Shown here one piece after another: positions 61,115-64,000 of a stretch of 64,000 bases of DNA. Position 1 is the stretch's first letter; each line of letters begins with the position of its first letter. The position numbers and the translations under genes were made by a program. The stretch covers positions 16,771-80,770 of the forward strand of contig CAZFPK010000013.1 in assembly GCA_964521025.1 (NCBI GenBank). The letters are read 5' to 3'. The stretch is from DRTC01 sp964521025. GTDB taxonomy: Bacteria; Cloacimonadota; Cloacimonadia; Cloacimonadales; TCS61. The notes under the pieces are model-generated. The model saw only the letters and a program-made list of their open reading frames with translations. It ran no database searches and was not told where the DNA came from.

Positions 61115-63802
61115 TTAAATCTTACTCACCTGCGCAGCACAAACCTTATATTCCGGTATTTTGGCAACCGGATCGAGAGCCGGATTGGTCAGTCTATTAG
61201 CAGGTGCTTCTTTATAATGGAACGGAATATAGATCACGCCTTTCTGTATCTGTTTGGTTACGAATGCAGGTGCTTCAATCTCTCCTCTGCGGGTTGAAAC
61301 TTTCACGACATCGCTGTTCGAAATGTTCATTTCTTCCGCATCGAAGACCGAGATCATGACCATTGGTCCAGCCAAATTATTCAGACCTTGTGTTTTCCTG
61401 CTCATGGTTCCGGTGTGGAAATGTTCCAAAACACGACCGGTGGTCATAATGAGCGGAAATTCTTCATCCGGAAGTTCATCCGGTTCTTTGAATGGAACAG
61501 CAGCCAGCAGACCTTTTCCTCTGACGAATTTTCCTTTATGCAGATAAGGAGTTCCGGGATGTTCTTCATTAGGACAGGGCCATTGTAAACCATTCCTGCC
61601 GACTCTTTCCCAGGTAATTCCTGCATATTGAGGAGTCAGTTCATTTATCTCATCAGTAATATCTTTGACTGTTTCATAATTCCAGTCCGAATCCATTTTA
61701 TTGGCGATCATCTGGATAATTTCCCAGTCGGTCTTAACGCCTTCCGGAGCAGCGATAACTTTCTGAATTCTCTGAACTCTTCTTTCCGTATTGGTGAAAT
61801 GCCCGTCTTTTTCAGCATAAGCAGCAGCCGGTAGGATCACATCGGCGAATTCGGCAGTTTCTGTGATGAACATATCCTGAACTACTAAAAACTCGGTCCT
61901 TTTTAATGCTTCGATAACATGATTCTGATCAGGATCGGAAAGGAAGGGATTTTCTCCCATAATATAGAGTGCTTTGACTTTTCCATCATACACTGCATCT
62001 ATCATTTCCGTAACCGTCAAACCAACTTTATGATCGAGTTCTCTTCCCCACGCTTTTTCAAATTTCTTTTGAGCATTTTCATCCGTAACTTTCTGGTAGC
62101 CGGGATAAACATTGGGAAGCCCGCCCATATCACAAGCACCTTGCACATTTGATTGACCGCGTAAGGGATTCACTCCTCCGCCGTCTTTCCCGAGATTTCC
62201 GCAGATCATCTGCAGATTGGCAATAGACAAGACATTGTCCCTGCCGGTTGTGTGTTGAGTAATACCCATGGCATAATAGACGGATGCAGTTTCTGCTTTA
62301 CTGAAAAGTGCAGCGATTTTCTTGAGAGTTTCCGCAGGAATACCAGAAATTTTCTCGATATTTTCCGGAGTGTATTTATCTTTCAGAACTTCTGCTTTGA
62401 ATTCCTCGAAATTCTCCAGTCTTTCTTCAATATATTTTTTATCTTCCCAACCATTTTTCAGGATGATGTGCATCAGGCAATTCAGAACTGCGACATCCGA
62501 ACCCGGTCGTTGAGCAGTATAAATTTCCGCATAATCAGCCATCACTATCTTTTTCGGATCGATAACAATGACTTTGGTTGTTTCTTCCCGCACCGCTTGT
62601 TTTATGCGAGCAGCGATAACAGGATGAGCAGCAGATGTATCAGAACCGATGATGAAGATAACATCAGCATTTTTAATCCCGGCAATGTCGTTTGTCATTG
62701 CTCCGCTTCCAAAGGCAGCAGCCAGACCGGCTACGGTCGAGGAATGTCAGAGACGGGCACAATGATCGACATTATTTGTGCCCACCTCCCTTCTCATGAA
62801 TTTCTGAAAGGCGAAGTTTTCTTCGTTCGTAACTTTAGCAGAAGCAAGTCCGGCAATCGCTCCACCTCCAAAATTCTCTTTTATTTCTTTGAATTTTGAT
62901 GCAACGAGAGAAAGCGCTTCCTCCCAATCTGCTTCCCGGAATTTTCCATTTTCTTTGATCAAGGGAGTAGTCAAACGCTCTTCAGAATTCACGAAATCAA
63001 ATCCGTAACGACCTTTGACACAAAGCATTCCCTGGTTGGTTGGAGAATCTTCCACTCCGGTTATTCTGACAATTTCATTTTTCATACGATCGATATGAAG
63101 TTCCATCCGGCAGCCGACTCCGCAATACGGACAAACAGTTTCAACTCTATCCAATTCCCAAATGCGACCTTTGCCGATCGCTCTTTTATCTATCAAAGCG
63201 CCAACAGGACAGAGTTGCACGCATTCTCCGCATTGCACGCAGGAAGATTCTCCCATTGGCAATTCATCATCGAAGGTGATATCTGTCTCGAAACTTCTTT
63301 CCGTGAAAGTCAAAACTTCATTCACAACAATTTCATTACAACCGACGACACATCTGCCGCAGGAAATACAGCGGGAGCGATCAACCCTGATGAATTCGCT
63401 GGTTTCGTCTTTTTCCTTTTCCTTCGGATAAAGATCATAAGTTGGTCGTTCTATTCCTAAATAATATGCAGCATCCTGCAATTCACAATTCCCGTTCTGT
63501 TCGCAGGAAAGACAATCGTGCTTTCCTGAAGAAAGGATCAAATCGACAATTGCTCTTTGCGTTTCGATAATATCTTCCGAATTTGTAGTTACCTTCATTC
63601 CATCCCGAACTGCGAGGTTACAAGCGGTTTGAAACCCGGGAATTCTTTCGATCAAAACGAAACAAACGCGGCATTTTGCTGCTTTCCCGGTTTTTCTATG
63701 ATAACACAATGAAGGAATGTAAATCCCGTTTCTTCTTGCAACTTGTAAAACCGTTTCTCTTGATTTGGTTTCATAAGGTTTTTCGTTTATGAAGATCTGC
63801 AT
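61115..63802 (-). CDS. fdhA: Selenocysteine-containing formate dehydrogenase alpha subunit (NuoG-like N-terminus)
   Basis: Read through the in-frame TGA at 62747-62749 this is one 895-residue protein with selenocysteine at 352 (VDHCARL-U-HSSTVAGLAAAF, the FDH active-site context). Order: [2Fe-2S] domain (C33, C44, C47, C61), His/Cys cluster (H95, C97, C100, C106), two [4Fe-4S] motifs (C145-C155 and C188-C198), a third [4Fe-4S] at CPYCGVGC (224-231), then the bis-MGD domain (e.g. QSNVQGACDMG, MGENPFLSDPD, TGRVLEHFHTGTMS). It oxidises formate or reduces CO2 using Mo/W. The NuoG-like N-terminus indicates electron transfer to a diaphorase or hydrogenase subunit. A stop-only reading gives 351- and 527-residue pieces, neither of which would hold the full active site. 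GGAGG precedes ATG 63802. The focA channel at 52385 fits the pathway. Confidence 0.95.
62718..62749 (-). promoter_or_regulatory. SECIS element (UGA plus hairpin)
   Basis: UGA at 62749-62747 is followed 18 nt later by the GGUCU apical loop (62728-62724), flanked by stem GUAGCC/GGCUGC (62734-62729 and 62723-62718), six pairs including one G-U. The E. coli fdhF SECIS also has GGUCU at the same distance. It should recruit SelB-GTP-Sec-tRNA. Confidence 0.92.
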
Positions 63803-63825
63803 TAATCCTCCGGATTCAAAAAAAA

Positions 63826-63867
63826 TTAAATAACTAAAAGGAAACTTTGTTCCAGCTTATTTTTCAT
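63826..63867 (-). CDS. Possible 13-residue leader peptide before fdhA
   Basis: ATG 63867 with a strong AGGAG site 8 nt upstream opens a 13-codon frame (MKNKLEQSFLLVI) ending 24 bases before the fdhA start. The good ribosome site is the only evidence; it may be a leader peptide or chance. Confidence 0.25.
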   Translation of the reverse strand: MKNKLEQSFLLVI

Positions 63868-64000
63868 TACTAACTCCTGTTTAGTAATTCTGTTTCGGAA
63901 ATTTTAAACAAAACGAAGTTTTGAATCATTGTACTCCCAAACAGGAATTTAGTCACTTAAAAAACCAAACTTACCAACAAGTTGTCGTGAAAATTAAGCT

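Noticed and set aside
61115..62698. A separate 527-residue molybdopterin oxidoreductase gene starting at ATG 62698
   Set aside because: It lacks the N-terminal iron-sulfur part and is in frame with the 351-codon frame through a UGA at the active-site position with a SECIS hairpin, so it is one selenoprotein.
1..64000. CRISPR array
   Set aside because: No regularly spaced direct repeats of 25-40 bases with unique spacers were seen; the tandem repeats at 20841 and 54994 have only two adjoining units.

Overview
The window is AT-rich, densely coding bacterial chromosome from a Gram-negative anaerobe. Outer-membrane genes (lpxB, a DUF374 acyltransferase, gmhA, a 1088-residue beta-barrel) show a diderm cell. 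A selenocysteine formate dehydrogenase with a FocA-type channel indicates formate metabolism. Large secreted proteins with parallel beta-helix, GLUG or fibronectin-like repeats and FlgD/type IX-like C-terminal sorting domains, together with the many palindromic intergenic repeats, fit Candidatus Cloacimonadota or a neighbour in the Fibrobacterota-Chlorobiota-Bacteroidota sphere. The taxonomic call is inference from gene style; no marker gene is present.

Layout. 1-3.4 kb: 3' part of an ATP-cone uridine-kinase-like gene, a YgjP-type metallopeptidase and an HDAC-like deacetylase. 3.6-6.3 kb: a small defence-like cluster on the minus strand (MntA/HepT toxin-antitoxin, an HNH endonuclease, and an unknown gene whose two halves are joined by a -1 frameshift at an A7 run). 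6.6-16.6 kb: housekeeping (antiporter, asparaginase, tRNA-Arg, a caspase-like DUF6642-type protein, nitroreductase, aminotransferase, lipid A genes, YjbQ, PspC), with a decayed RelBE-like pair and a MITE-like element. 16.8-24.5 kb: large outer-membrane barrel, GNAT, gmhA, dtd, a HAD hydrolase, a secreted unknown, tRNA-Pro. 25-35.3 kb: a large surface protein, then a set that looks like one envelope-signalling locus: an LPP20-like lipoprotein, a transmembrane TPR protein with an aminoglycoside-kinase-like domain, a sigma-54-type AAA+ regulator, and two secreted TPR paralogues. 35.4-43.6 kb: a DUF4175-like membrane/coiled-coil protein split by an in-frame UGA, coupled to a type III restriction-modification system. 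43.7-47.7 kb: M28 peptidase, three toxin-antitoxin pairs and a YhcC radical SAM protein. 48-55 kb: an orphan HlyD-type adaptor, a truncated histidine kinase with a structured non-coding stretch before it, two acetyltransferases, FocA and an NtrC-type regulator. 55.4-60.9 kb: two small unknowns and two paralogous surface proteins with near-identical C-terminal cassettes. 61.1-63.8 kb: NuoG-like formate dehydrogenase alpha subunit with UGA-encoded selenocysteine and a visible SECIS hairpin.

The clearest finding is the selenoprotein: two reading frames separated by UGA form one 895-residue enzyme, and a six-pair stem with a GGUCU loop lies 18 nt after the UGA. The best candidate for an undescribed system is the 28.0-35.3 kb kinase-like/sigma-54/TPR locus. 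Throughout, intergenic DNA is filled with short perfect palindromes of several families (UGAA/UUCA loops, GCC-centred hairpins ending in GTTAC, GACTCGACTT repeats, GGAATGACA repeats). Some have run into or supplied ends of coding sequences. Motifs and coordinates were read by eye; family names rest on recognition, not on a database search.
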